Source of the DNA: JBHJGS01 sp050331575 | GTDB lineage: Bacteria > Pseudomonadota > Alphaproteobacteria > Sphingomonadales > Rhodothalassiaceae | Direction of reading: 5' to 3' | Length of the DNA: 64,000 bases | Assembly: GCA_050331575.1 (NCBI GenBank) | Contig: JBHJGS010000012.1 | Coordinates: 1-64,000 of the forward strand | Shown here: piece by piece, positions 25,609 through 34,393 of the stretch | Layout: the number at the start of each line of letters is the position of its first letter | How positions within the stretch are numbered: the stretch's first letter is position 1 | Notes under the pieces: model-generated | What the model was told of the DNA's origin: nothing | The model's database searches: none | The model's input: only the letters and a program-made list of their open reading frames with translations | Made by a program: the position numbers and the translations under genes

Positions 25609-26663
25609 GCCGCAGCCTGATACTCCCAATAGTCGAAAAACCGCGACCAGCGGGTTTCGATGCGCCGCACCAGGGCGGGATCGACCTGGAACCGGTTCTT
25701 CTGATAGCCTGCGATGCGCTGCAGATAGGCCTGGAAAATCGGCGCATCCTGATCGAAATCGGGCAGCCGCAGATGTTCGTATATCTGTCTCAGGCCGGCC
25801 AGTTCCCCGCCTTGGAAGGTCTCATAGCGGATCTGCAGAAACTGCTGCGGGGGAATGTCGGCACTTTGCGCGATCAGTTGATCCATCATCCGTTCGTAGG
25901 TCGCGAAAATGATTTCGTCGATGTCCAGGTGATCCCAAGGCTGCAGGGCGAACTGCTCAAACAGCTTTGTGAAAAAGTTGCGCATGGATAAGAACACCTT
26001 CACCGGGTGCCGGTGAATATGGATGAAGCGCGCCTGCGGCCACATGCGGTAAAGCATCAAGGGCCGGGCGGTATAGGCCGGATTCTTGATCACCAATTGC
26101 CGGCCCGGCTGGCGCAGCGCGAGCTTATCATAGAAGCCGCGCAGCAATCTCTGCCAGTCCGCCACGGCTTGATCGCTCACTCCGTCGAAGAACACGCCGC
26201 GCCGGAACAGTGGCTCGAACGCGCCGGGAAAATACAGGGCGTGATAGTAGGACAGCGCCGTCATATTGGCCAAGGCGATCTCATCTTCCTGCGGACTGTC
26301 CGGATCGACCTGGATCTTGTCGATATAGCGGTGTTCGGGCAGAGCGCGTGCCAGAAGCGGTTCCAGGGCCCGGCCCAACAGCAGAAAATCCCAGGGCAGG
26401 GCGGTGGCGAAGGGCGAAACGAAGGCCATCTGAGGCGATTGCGCCAACAGATTATAAAGGTGTGTCGTGCCGCTGCGCCAATGTCCCAGAATGAACAGGG
26501 GCGCCGAGGCATCGCTGACCTCTGCGCGGCGCCGCTCAACATACAGCGCCTCAGCCAGCAAGGACGGGGTTCGCGCCACGGCAGCGGCCCAGGCTATCAG
26601 CCATGCACGGCGGGCAAAGGGCGCCACCGGCCCGGCCTGGCGCCGGATCGTCCACAGGGTCAT
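25605..26663 (-). CDS. PAPS-dependent sulfotransferase
   Basis: A 352-residue protein of the sulfotransferase_3 type. The 5'-phosphosulfate loop is FILGHWRSGTTHLYNLL (about residues 57-73) and the 3'-phosphate site is in RFIHIHRHPVKVFLSMRNF. It should transfer sulfate from PAPS to a lipid, carbohydrate or small hydroxyl compound; the acceptor is unknown. Start: ATG 26663; a GTG/TTG extension of about 14 residues is possible, with no better ribosome site. First gene of the operon continuing into the propeller protein and the SDR. Confidence 0.88.
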   Translation of the reverse strand: MTLWTIRRQAGPVAPFARRAWLIAWAAAVARTPSLLAEALYVERRRAEVSDASAPLFILGHWRSGTTHLYNLLAQSPQMAFVSPFATALPWDFLLLGRALEPLLARALPEHRYIDKIQVDPDSPQEDEIALANMTALSYYHALYFPGAFEPLFRRGVFFDGVSDQAVADWQRLLRGFYDKLALRQPGRQLVIKNPAYTARPLMLYRMWPQARFIHIHRHPVKVFLSMRNFFTKLFEQFALQPWDHLDIDEIIFATYERMMDQLIAQSADIPPQQFLQIRYETFQGGELAGLRQIYEHLRLPDFDQDAPIFQAYLQRIAGYQKNRFQVDPALVRRIETRWSRFFDYWEYQAAA

Positions 26664-26746
26664 CGGGTCGGCGCCGCAGAGGGGATGAGACAATCGTTGC
26701 TGCACCAAAAACTTGCGCCTTTATCGAAACGAACTGGCCAGAGGTT

Positions 26747-26776
26747 GCTATAAACAGCGGACCTCGCGCCGATCAA
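26747..26776 (-). promoter_or_regulatory. putative promoter of the sulfotransferase operon
   Basis: On the minus strand TTGATC (26776-26771) and TATAGC (26752-26747) are separated by 18 bases, each 4 of 6 to consensus, about 84 bases before the ATG. Plausible but not strong. It is divergent from the Pho-box promoter at 26934. Confidence 0.4.
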
Positions 26777-26933
26777 GCATACAAACGTCGCCGGTCGCAG
26801 CGTGTGTTGTGAAAGACACGGGGCTTCAGCATTCTTTCCCGTGTTTGGCCCGTTTTCATGCCCCACCCGCGCAAAAAGCCTTTCAAAGCTGCGCTTCTTG
26901 GCAAGCAGAAGGGCTCACAGGCCGCTCACGCCT

Positions 26934-26967
26934 CTGTTAAAAAACATTCACAATCGAGGTTTATAGA
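26934..26967 (+). promoter_or_regulatory. Pho-box-like PhoB site with -10, upstream of the surface lipoprotein/T2SS operon
   Basis: CTGTTAAAAAACATTCAC at 26934-26951 matches the 18-base Pho box (two 7-base direct half-sites split by 4 A/T bases) at 14 of 18 positions. A -10-like TATAGA (26962-26967) starts 10 bases after the box, the normal PhoB promoter geometry, and there is no separate good -35. The start codon of the lipoprotein gene is 83 bases downstream of the -10. The 26664-27050 interval holds no gene. Confidence 0.65.
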
Positions 26968-27050
26968 CGGCCAAGACCAACCGGGCGCGGCGGGCTTGAG
27001 CCACGCTGCCGAAGCCTGCCTTTTCCACCTTAGGCACCCACGGGGGAAAA

Positions 27051-30000
27051 ATGAGACAATCCGTTGCTGCAAAGAGGGCGCTGGCCGCTCTTTTGTTCAC
27101 CACCGCGCTTGCCGGCTGCGGCGATGACGTTCCTGAATTAGCGGGCCCGGGCGTCGTCCCGACTCCGGCTCCGGCGCCCACGCCGGCGCCAACCCCCGCG
27201 CCAACACCTGCGCCGACGCCTGCGCCGACTCCGGCCCCGACGCCTGCGCCGACGCCTGCACCGACGCCTGCACCGACTCCGGCGCCGACGCCTGCGCCCA
27301 CTCCGGCGCCTGGACCGGCCGGACTGGATCTGTCTGCTGTCGTGCCGGCGACCGGCGCGGACATTGCAGAGGCCAATTGCGGTGTTGGCACCGCGGTTAT
27401 TGTCGGGGGGAGCGACCTGGTGTGTCTGCTCGGTGCTGAGCAATTGGGCGACGGCAGCTTCGAGCCGTTGGCTGAAGACGTGATTATGGCCGATGCGCAG
27501 ATCAATAATGATGTGCCGACGCTGGTGGCGTCGACCTTGATCATCGGCACGGATCAGGGGCCGGCCCCGGCCGCCGCGGCGGTGACGCTGGATATCGAAC
27601 CGGGATCCACGATCGTGTTCGTCGAGCCGTCATCCTTCTTGCTGGTGGAACGCGGCAACCAAATGATTGCCGATGGCACGGTGGATGCGCCGATTGTCTT
27701 CACCAGTGCGCAAGATGCTGGTCTGGCATCGGATCTGGGCCTGCCCTTCCGTCCGCCCTTCACCGGCCTGGTCGCTGAAGATCCCGGCGGCATCAATGAT
27801 GAAGGCGAGTGGGGCGGCCTGGTCATTAACGGGCGTGCGCCGCTGAACGAGGGGATCCAGGACCTGGACGGCGACGGTGTCAACGAGACCGCGGTCGGCG
27901 AGGCCGGGACCGGCCTCTACGGTGGCCTGGATGTCACTGACAATAGCGGCGTTCTGCGCTTTGTGCAGGTTCGTTACGCCGGTTTCGAAATCACGCCGGA
28001 CAACGAGTTGAACGGGATCGCCCTGCAAGGGGTTGGTAACGGCACGACGGTTGACTTTGTGCAGGTGCACCAAGGCTCCGACGACGGCATCGAATTCTTC
28101 GGTGGCACCGTCAATGCCAGCCACCTTGTGGTCACCAACGCAGACGATGACAGCATCGACTGGGTGCAAGGCTGGCAGGGTGCGATTCAGTATGCGCTGG
28201 TGGTTCAGACCCCGTCGATTGACTCCGACCAGGGCATTGAGGCGGACAATCTGGGCAGTGACGACGCCGCGATCCCGGTTTCAGCACCGACCATTTCGAA
28301 CCTGACCATTATCGGCAATGACGATGGCGATATCGGCATTCTGCTGCGCGAAGGCACGGCGGCGCGCCTGTACAACACCATCGTTGCCGACGTCTCGGAA
28401 TGTTTCGCGGTCGACGATCCGTCCTCCGACGCCCGCTTGGATGACGGCACCATCGTCGTGGAATCCGCGCTGTTCGATTGTCCGGTGATCGTGTCGCCGG
28501 GTGGGGACAGCGAAGATCCCGCCGGCATCGAAGCGTTCTTGGCCGCGTCGAACAATGTCGTCACCGATCAGGACGCGGCGTTGATCCCGCCGATCAGCGG
28601 CGGCATAGCCTATATCAGCGGTGCCACGGCTGAGGCCATCACGGCGTTCGACCCGACCACGCTGAACGGCACCCAGACCATTCCAAGCGGTCCGGACGCC
28701 TCTCAGCCGGTCAGTGACGGCTTCTTTGAGCCGGCCACTTTTGTCGGCGCGGTTGCCGGAACGGCGATCAGCGACGGGGCCGACGTGTTTGACGATGTCA
28801 GCGGCAACTGGACGCTGGGCTGGACCTTCGGTCTGAACGTGGAGCCGGAAGCCTGCCCATCCGCGGAAGCGATTTCGCCGACCGGTGCGACATTCGATTT
28901 CGTCACCACGTCTGAAACGCCGAGCGGCGAATTGCTGTGCGTGCTGGCTGGCCGCCTGGTGGAGGATTTGACCCTTCCCACCGGTCTGAATTATCTGGCT
29001 GCCTCCGATATCATCATCGGCGAAGACCAGGGCCCGGATCCGGATAATGTCCTGATCAATACGGTGACCGAAGCACCGGCGCGGGGCGTTACGCTGACGC
29101 TTCAACCCGGTGTGACAATCGCGTTTGCCGAAGAGGAAGGCGATGGCGCCCCCGGCGGCTCCTTCTTCTTGCTGGTCGAGCGCGGCTCGCAATTGGTGGC
29201 CGACGGCACCGTGTCAGCGCCGATCACCTTCACCTCCGAAAGCGCGGACTTCAACGATCCCGCCGATCTCGCCAACGCCTCCGGGCTGTGGGGCGGTCTG
29301 GTGATCAATGGCCGCGCCCCGGTGAATGAAGGCGTGCAGGATCTCGACGGTGACGGCGAGAATGAAACCGCGGTCGGGGAAGCCGGCACGGGCCTGTACG
29401 GCGGCAGCATTATCGACGACGACAGCGGCGTGCTGAATTTCGTGCGCGTGCTCTTCGCCGGTTTTGAGGTGACGCCGGACAATGAGTTCAACGGTATCGC
29501 CTTCCAGGGTGTCGGCAACGGCACCGTGGTCGACAGCGTCCAGGTGCACAACAACTCCGACGATGGCGTCGAATTCTTCGGCGGCACCGTCAATGCCTCT
29601 CGCCTGGTCATCACGGGTGCGGACGATGACAGCATTGACTGGGTGCAGGGCTGGCAAGGGTCCATCCAGTTCGCGCTGGTGGTGCACAGCCCGTTCATCG
29701 ACGGCGACCAGGGCATCGAGGCCGACAATCTGGGCTCGGACGATGCGGCCATCCCGGTCTCCGCACCGACCATCTCCAACCTGACCATCATCGGTCAGGA
29801 TGACGGTGATATCGGCATCCTGCTGCGGGAAGGTACCGCGGCGCGCCTGGCCAATGTGGTCGTTGCCAATGTCAGCGAGTGCTTCGCGGTGGACGATCCC
29901 TCCTCGGATGCCCGGTTGGACGATGGCACCATCACGCTGAGTTCGGCGCTGCTTGATTGTCCGACCATCGTGTCTCCGGGCGGGGACAGCGAGGATCCGG

Positions 30001-30296
30001 CGGGGATCACGGCGTTCCTGGGCGCGTCGGACAATGTCGTCACCGATCAAGCCGCCGCCCTTGAGGCGCCGGTTGCCGGCGGCTTCGCCTATATCAGCGG
30101 CGCCACCGCGGATGCCATTCCGGCCGTGGATCCGACCACCTTCAACGGGACCGCGACCATCCCCTCCGGCGCGGATGCCTCGCTGGCGGTGACCGACGGC
30201 TTCTTCGTGCCGGCGCCGTTTGTGGGGGCGGTGACCGATACCGCGACGAACTTCACCCTGGGGTGGACCGTGTTCGTCAACGATCCGGTCAACTGA
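27051..30296 (+). CDS. large surface lipoprotein with internal duplication (probable T2SS cargo, ElpS-like by context)
   Basis: A 1081-residue lipoprotein: signal peptide with lipobox LAGC (Cys23), a Pro/Thr/Ala linker (residues 37-87), then two homologous halves (about 103-598 and 600-1081). Each half begins with a Cys-containing LLC strand region, contains WGGLVINGRAP, a calcium-loop-like DLDGDG followed by NETAVGEAGTGLYGG, and long strand-turn runs suggesting a beta-helix (SDDGIEFFGGTVNAS, DDDSIDWVQGWQG, SDDAAIPVSAPTISNLTIIG). Several hundred aligned residues are highly similar between halves. It is followed by a TBDR and the complete T2SS. I recall that Caulobacter secretes the lipoprotein ElpS through its T2SS on phosphate starvation from a locus of like order; homology itself has not been tested. 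Confidence 0.85.
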   Translation: MRQSVAAKRALAALLFTTALAGCGDDVPELAGPGVVPTPAPAPTPAPTPAPTPAPTPAPTPAPTPAPTPAPTPAPTPAPTPAPTPAPGPAGLDLSAVVPATGADIAEANCGVGTAVIVGGSDLVCLLGAEQLGDGSFEPLAEDVIMADAQINNDVPTLVASTLIIGTDQGPAPAAAAVTLDIEPGSTIVFVEPSSFLLVERGNQMIADGTVDAPIVFTSAQDAGLASDLGLPFRPPFTGLVAEDPGGINDEGEWGGLVINGRAPLNEGIQDLDGDGVNETAVGEAGTGLYGGLDVTDNSGVLRFVQVRYAGFEITPDNELNGIALQGVGNGTTVDFVQVHQGSDDGIEFFGGTVNASHLVVTNADDDSIDWVQGWQGAIQYALVVQTPSIDSDQGIEADNLGSDDAAIPVSAPTISNLTIIGNDDGDIGILLREGTAARLYNTIVADVSECFAVDDPSSDARLDDGTIVVESALFDCPVIVSPGGDSEDPAGIEAFLAASNNVVTDQDAALIPPISGGIAYISGATAEAITAFDPTTLNGTQTIPSGPDASQPVSDGFFEPATFVGAVAGTAISDGADVFDDVSGNWTLGWTFGLNVEPEACPSAEAISPTGATFDFVTTSETPSGELLCVLAGRLVEDLTLPTGLNYLAASDIIIGEDQGPDPDNVLINTVTEAPARGVTLTLQPGVTIAFAEEEGDGAPGGSFFLLVERGSQLVADGTVSAPITFTSESADFNDPADLANASGLWGGLVINGRAPVNEGVQDLDGDGENETAVGEAGTGLYGGSIIDDDSGVLNFVRVLFAGFEVTPDNEFNGIAFQGVGNGTVVDSVQVHNNSDDGVEFFGGTVNASRLVITGADDDSIDWVQGWQGSIQFALVVHSPFIDGDQGIEADNLGSDDAAIPVSAPTISNLTIIGQDDGDIGILLREGTAARLANVVVANVSECFAVDDPSSDARLDDGTITLSSALLDCPTIVSPGGDSEDPAGITAFLGASDNVVTDQAAALEAPVAGGFAYISGATADAIPAVDPTTFNGTATIPSGADASLAVTDGFFVPAPFVGAVTDTATNFTLGWTVFVNDPVN
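27159..27311 (+). repeat. coding 12-base repeat array (Pro-Thr-Pro-Ala linker)
   Basis: About a dozen imperfect 12-base units of the CCGACGCCTGCG type, all in frame, encode repeats of PTPA forming a stiff linker between the lipidated cysteine and the folded domains. Copy number could change by slippage without breaking the frame, altering how far the domain stands off the surface. Confidence 0.85.
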
Positions 30297-30309
30297 TCGG
30301 CACACCAGC

Positions 30310-30339
30310 ATGGCGGGGCGCTGATCGGCGCCCCGCCAT
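30310..30339 (+). terminator. strong hairpin (attenuator/processing stem) between lipoprotein and TBDR genes
   Basis: Perfect 12-bp stem ATGGCGGGGCGC / GCGCCCCGCCAT with a 6-base loop, followed by CTTGTCT, a poor T tract. Located 14 bases after the lipoprotein stop and about 50 bases before the TBDR start. Likely a partial terminator or mRNA 3'-stabilising stem, lowering expression of the receptor and T2SS genes relative to the cargo. Confidence 0.7.
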
Positions 30340-30389
30340 CTTGTCTGAAGAACGATAGCGACAAACAAAATTCATATAAGGTGGGGTTC

Positions 30390-33227
30390 ATGGGACGGCC
30401 ACGGAGCGTTCGCAAAGCTGTTTTGTTCGGAACCACGGTCTTGGCCATGCCATGGCTCAGCGCAGCGGCGCAAAGTCAGGATCCTCAACCGCTGCCGACC
30501 GAGGAACTCAGCCAGGCGCCGATTGAAGAGCTGGTGGTCACCGGGACCTTCATTCCGGATGAAAAGCGTGCCACGTCGGAGATTTCCAACCTTCTGGATG
30601 CGGACGACTTCCTGCGCACCGGCGACGGTTTGGCGGTCGATGCTCTGAAGCGGGTTACCGGACTTTCCGTGGTGGATGGAAAATTCGTCTTCGTTCGCGG
30701 TCTGGGCGGGCGATATTCCACAACACTGTTCAACGGCTCAAATTTTCCCAGCCCGGAGCCTTTGACCCGGACAGTGCCGTTGGATCTGTTTCCCACTGCG
30801 GTGCTGGACAGTACCTTGGTGCAGAAAACCTGGTCGCCACAATTTCCTGGCCAATTCGGCGGCGGCGTTGTGGAATTGCGCAGTAAAGGCATTCCCGACG
30901 AAGAATTTATCTCGGTCTCGGTCGGGACTGGCTTCAATACGGTCTCGACCTTTTCCGATGGCCTGCTGACGGCCAATGGCGATACCGATTTTCTGGGGAT
31001 CAATGGCGGCTTTCGCGGTCCCGGCGCGTTGCCGGATCCGCTTGACGACGGCTTTGTGTCCGGCGAGGTGCCGGACGGCAACACGATCGAGATCGTCAAT
31101 GGCGTGAATGTAACGCCGGCTGGCGGTTTGCCACTGCCGGATCTGGAACCCTCTGATATTGCGTTGAATGCGTTCAATGATTTGGGTCCGGAAGGGCAGG
31201 AAGCAGCGGCGGAGGCGCTACCGGCGACCTTCACGCCGGACAGTGAGCCGCTTGCTCCGGACCTTGATATCACCATTGGCTATGGTGATCGCTTTGACCT
31301 GGGCTCTATGACACTGGGGATCTTTGCGCTTGTCGATTATGGCTCGCAACAGCGCAACCGCAACGGCATTCGGTCCCGCTTCGACGCCTCTGGAAACCCC
31401 GATGTGGAAGTGTCCGAGGAGATCTGTGAGGATGTCGGGTTTACCGAGGAACAGCAGGCCTTCTGCGGCGTCAACGCGACCCAGTGGACGGTTGCCCTGA
31501 ACGGCTATTTCACCGCGGGCTTGGAGATCGATCGGGACAATCTGATCAAATACACCACATTGTTGCTGCGTCAGACCACCCAAAATGCCATCGTCGAAGG
31601 CGGGATCGTCAATGCTGGTGGTTTTGAGGATGGGGTGGAAACGCGGATCGACCGCATTGAGAACCAAGTCTGGTTCCAGCAGGTAACCGGCGAACATTAT
31701 CTGAGCTTTACCGAAAATTGGCCTGCTTTCGCCGCGCCGTTGCAGGTCGACTGGCGCTTTTCCTATTCCGAGATTGACCGGGAGGTTCCGGGCCGGCGCG
31801 TAACCTCCTATGACTTCGGCTTCATCGGCGGGGAACCGACCTTGGCCCTGTCCGAAGATTCCACCCTGGACAATTTCACTCAGTTCCTCGACCTGTCGCA
31901 GGAAGATTTCGAAGGCGGTATCGACTTTTCCGCCCCGCTGACGCTGTTTGGCCGTGAAGTGGACCTGAAATTCGGTTTTGACCGGATCAATCAAAGCCGC
32001 GATACCGGCGGCACCCGCTATGCCTTCACGAATTTGGGCACTTTGGAGCCGGGCGAGGATGAATTGTTCCCGGAACTGATCTTCAGCCCTGAGAATATCA
32101 CGCAGGATTCCACCGGGCTGAACTTTTCACCGCAGTTGGACTTGTCCGACTATGCGACCGTGACGTTCCAAAACACGCAGGCCTATTTCGTCGCCGATGT
32201 TCGGCTGTTGGACACGCTGCGGCTGTCCGCCGGCTTTCGCTATGAAAGCTCGATCCAGGAATCGACGGGCTTTATCGACGCGGACGATGTCGCCTTCCTG
32301 CAATTGTTCCCGCAGGTCGCCGATGGGCTGACATTGGGTGGAGGCGACTTTATCTCCTCTACGCTTGATGAGACATTCTTCCTGCCTGCGGCGACCTTAA
32401 CGTGGGAATTTGCGGAGAATTGGCAGGTACGCGCTGGTTATAGCCAGACCGTTACCCGCCCAGACCTGCGCGAATTCTCCGGGGCGCAATTTATCGATTT
32501 CATTACCAACGATGTGATTGCTGGTAATCCGTTCCTGGTGAATACCGAGCTGGACAACTATGACATTCGCTTTGAATATTATTTCGGCGAAGCGGATAGC
32601 CTTTCGTTCGGCGCGTTTTATAAAGATATCCAGAATCCCATCGAGCGCGGCTTTGCGTTCTTCGGCAATGCCGCGACATTCTTCTTCTTGAACTCCGAGG
32701 CGGCAGAGATTGTCGGTGCCGAAGTGGAATTGGAGATCGATCTGCCGATTTCGGGCTTAATCGATCTAGAGCTTTTCTCCACGAAGGACTTTTACTTTAT
32801 CGGCAATTTTACCTACAGCCAGTCTGATGTGGATGTGGTTGCCGATGACGCCACCTTTGATATCGGCCTGACCAACGACTTCCGACGCTTGGTCGGCCAA
32901 TCGGACTATCTGGCGAATGTCCAGTTCGGCTATCGCGACCTCGATACCGATGAGTTGCTGACCATTTTGCTGAATTTCACCAGCAACCGCATTTCCGATC
33001 TCGGCTTCGACGGTGCAGAGGACGTGTTCGAAGAACCGCCGATTCTGTTGGATCTGAACTATCAGCGCACCTTCGACGTCGGTACCGTGCCGATCACGTT
33101 TCAGTTCCGGGCGACGAATTTGCTGAATGACGATCGCTTCTTCCGGCAGGGCAGCGACGAATTCGTGTTCGGACAATTTGAATTGGGCCGGAGCTTTTCG
33201 CTAAGCTTCACGGCGGAATTCCTGTAA
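30390..33227 (+). CDS. TonB-dependent outer-membrane receptor (T2SS-linked)
   Basis: A 945-residue TBDR with signal peptide (VLAMPWLSAAAQ), TonB-box region IEELVVTG, a plug (about 50-170) containing RVTGLSVVDGKFVFVRGLGGR, then a 22-strand-type barrel ending in the aromatic residue signal SFSLSFTAEFL. It has no CarboxypepD-like leader. Start ATG 30390 has AAGG 9 bases upstream; GTG 30381 is an alternative. It sits between the surface lipoprotein and gspC (19 bases to gspC), so it probably works with the lipoprotein, for example uptake of what the cargo binds or releases. Ligand unknown. Confidence 0.9.
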   Translation: MGRPRSVRKAVLFGTTVLAMPWLSAAAQSQDPQPLPTEELSQAPIEELVVTGTFIPDEKRATSEISNLLDADDFLRTGDGLAVDALKRVTGLSVVDGKFVFVRGLGGRYSTTLFNGSNFPSPEPLTRTVPLDLFPTAVLDSTLVQKTWSPQFPGQFGGGVVELRSKGIPDEEFISVSVGTGFNTVSTFSDGLLTANGDTDFLGINGGFRGPGALPDPLDDGFVSGEVPDGNTIEIVNGVNVTPAGGLPLPDLEPSDIALNAFNDLGPEGQEAAAEALPATFTPDSEPLAPDLDITIGYGDRFDLGSMTLGIFALVDYGSQQRNRNGIRSRFDASGNPDVEVSEEICEDVGFTEEQQAFCGVNATQWTVALNGYFTAGLEIDRDNLIKYTTLLLRQTTQNAIVEGGIVNAGGFEDGVETRIDRIENQVWFQQVTGEHYLSFTENWPAFAAPLQVDWRFSYSEIDREVPGRRVTSYDFGFIGGEPTLALSEDSTLDNFTQFLDLSQEDFEGGIDFSAPLTLFGREVDLKFGFDRINQSRDTGGTRYAFTNLGTLEPGEDELFPELIFSPENITQDSTGLNFSPQLDLSDYATVTFQNTQAYFVADVRLLDTLRLSAGFRYESSIQESTGFIDADDVAFLQLFPQVADGLTLGGGDFISSTLDETFFLPAATLTWEFAENWQVRAGYSQTVTRPDLREFSGAQFIDFITNDVIAGNPFLVNTELDNYDIRFEYYFGEADSLSFGAFYKDIQNPIERGFAFFGNAATFFFLNSEAAEIVGAEVELEIDLPISGLIDLELFSTKDFYFIGNFTYSQSDVDVVADDATFDIGLTNDFRRLVGQSDYLANVQFGYRDLDTDELLTILLNFTSNRISDLGFDGAEDVFEEPPILLDLNYQRTFDVGTVPITFQFRATNLLNDDRFFRQGSDEFVFGQFELGRSFSLSFTAEFL

Positions 33228-33246
33228 CGGCGGAGGACGGGCCGAC

Positions 33247-34326
33247 GTGCCCATCGGGCGATTGCAGACAGGGTTGGCGAACGGTCCTGGTGTCAGGGCC
33301 GTTCGTCTGTTTTCAGCCCCGCGGCCCCAGCTGAGCTGGGCGTCGCTGCTGCGCGTGGCGCCTTTGGGGGTGGAGATCGGCCTGACCGTGTGGCTGGCGC
33401 ACTTATGCGTGGAGTTGCTCTGGTTGGGCCTAATGCCGCCAGCCGATGTTGCGCCGATGCCGCAGGCGCAGATCAGCGGTCAAGAGCCAGCAGACCGTTC
33501 CCTATCGCCTGCCTTGCTCCAATTCGACCCATTCCGCCGGCAGGGCGCGCCTGGGGCGGCCGCCCAGGCGTCGGGCAGGCAGGCAGCAGCTGCGTCGGAG
33601 CAGGGCGTGGTGCGGCCGGGCGGACAAGGCGTGCTGACCCCCGAACAAGAAGCCGCGCTGCCGGAAACCGAACTGAAGTTGATCCTGGTCGGGGCGCGGG
33701 CGCGCGCACAAGGCGGCGGCACGGCGATCATCAAGCTGCCGACCGGCGGACAGACCATCTATCAGGAAGGCGAGGAATTGCAGCCGGGCGTCATCCTGCG
33801 CGCCATCCGGCCGGGCCGGGTCGTGCTGGAACATCAGGGCCGGCTGGAGGCATTGAACTTCTTCGAAGACCGCGGGGTCATGGCTTTGCGGACCCGGCCT
33901 ACGGCTGAGCCTGCAGCGCCGCGCCCGAGCCAGTCAGCGCCCGCGCCCGAGCCGGTGCGGCGGGCCAACCCGGCTCAGGCCGCGCCTGAACCGGCGGCCA
34001 GTGCGCGCCAAAGCCGCGTCGCTGAGGCCAGTGCTGGCCCGATCCGGCTGGATTGGGAACCAGAAGACCTGTTGTCGGCGGTGCAGGTGCGTCCGCGTCA
34101 AGACGGCGGGACGGTGACCGGCTATTATGTCCTGCCGGGTCCGAACCGGCCGCTGTTTGATCAGGCCGGTTTCAAGCCGGGCGATGTGATCGTTGCGGTG
34201 GACGGCGTGCCGGACTTGAACGCCTTGCCCGGTATGCTGGAGGGATTGAGCGATCAGCGCCGCTTAGGCATTGTGGTCGAGCGGCGCGGTGAACGGCGCC
34301 GTTTGGAATTCGAACTGGAAGGCTGA
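33247..34326 (+). CDS. gspC: type II secretion system inner-membrane protein GspC
   Basis: A 359-residue T2SS linker between inner-membrane platform and secretin. A single membrane helix (VGLTVW-type region near residues 40-60), a Pro/Ala-rich linker, an HR domain with LKLILVGARARAQGGGTAI then GGQTIYQEGEEL, and a C-terminal PDZ domain (GFKPGDVIVAVDGVPDLNALPGMLEGL). The PDZ form matters for cargo recognition in other T2SSs. Start GTG 33247 has GGAGGA 9 bases upstream. First gsp gene, directly after the TBDR. Confidence 0.9.
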   Translation: MPIGRLQTGLANGPGVRAVRLFSAPRPQLSWASLLRVAPLGVEIGLTVWLAHLCVELLWLGLMPPADVAPMPQAQISGQEPADRSLSPALLQFDPFRRQGAPGAAAQASGRQAAAASEQGVVRPGGQGVLTPEQEAALPETELKLILVGARARAQGGGTAIIKLPTGGQTIYQEGEELQPGVILRAIRPGRVVLEHQGRLEALNFFEDRGVMALRTRPTAEPAAPRPSQSAPAPEPVRRANPAQAAPEPAASARQSRVAEASAGPIRLDWEPEDLLSAVQVRPRQDGGTVTGYYVLPGPNRPLFDQAGFKPGDVIVAVDGVPDLNALPGMLEGLSDQRRLGIVVERRGERRRLEFELEG

Positions 34327-34393
34327 GGCGCCGGCGCGCCGAGACGGGTGGGGCAGCGGTCCGCCAGCGACCGCCAACACGATCGAGTTTGGT

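Noticed and set aside
26713..27127. short plus-strand frames in the Pho-box region
   Set aside because: They overlap the promoter and the start of the lipoprotein gene in another frame, with no coding signature.
27159..27311. possible CRISPR or noncoding satellite
   Set aside because: The repeats are in-frame codons of a Pro/Thr/Ala linker with no unique spacers.
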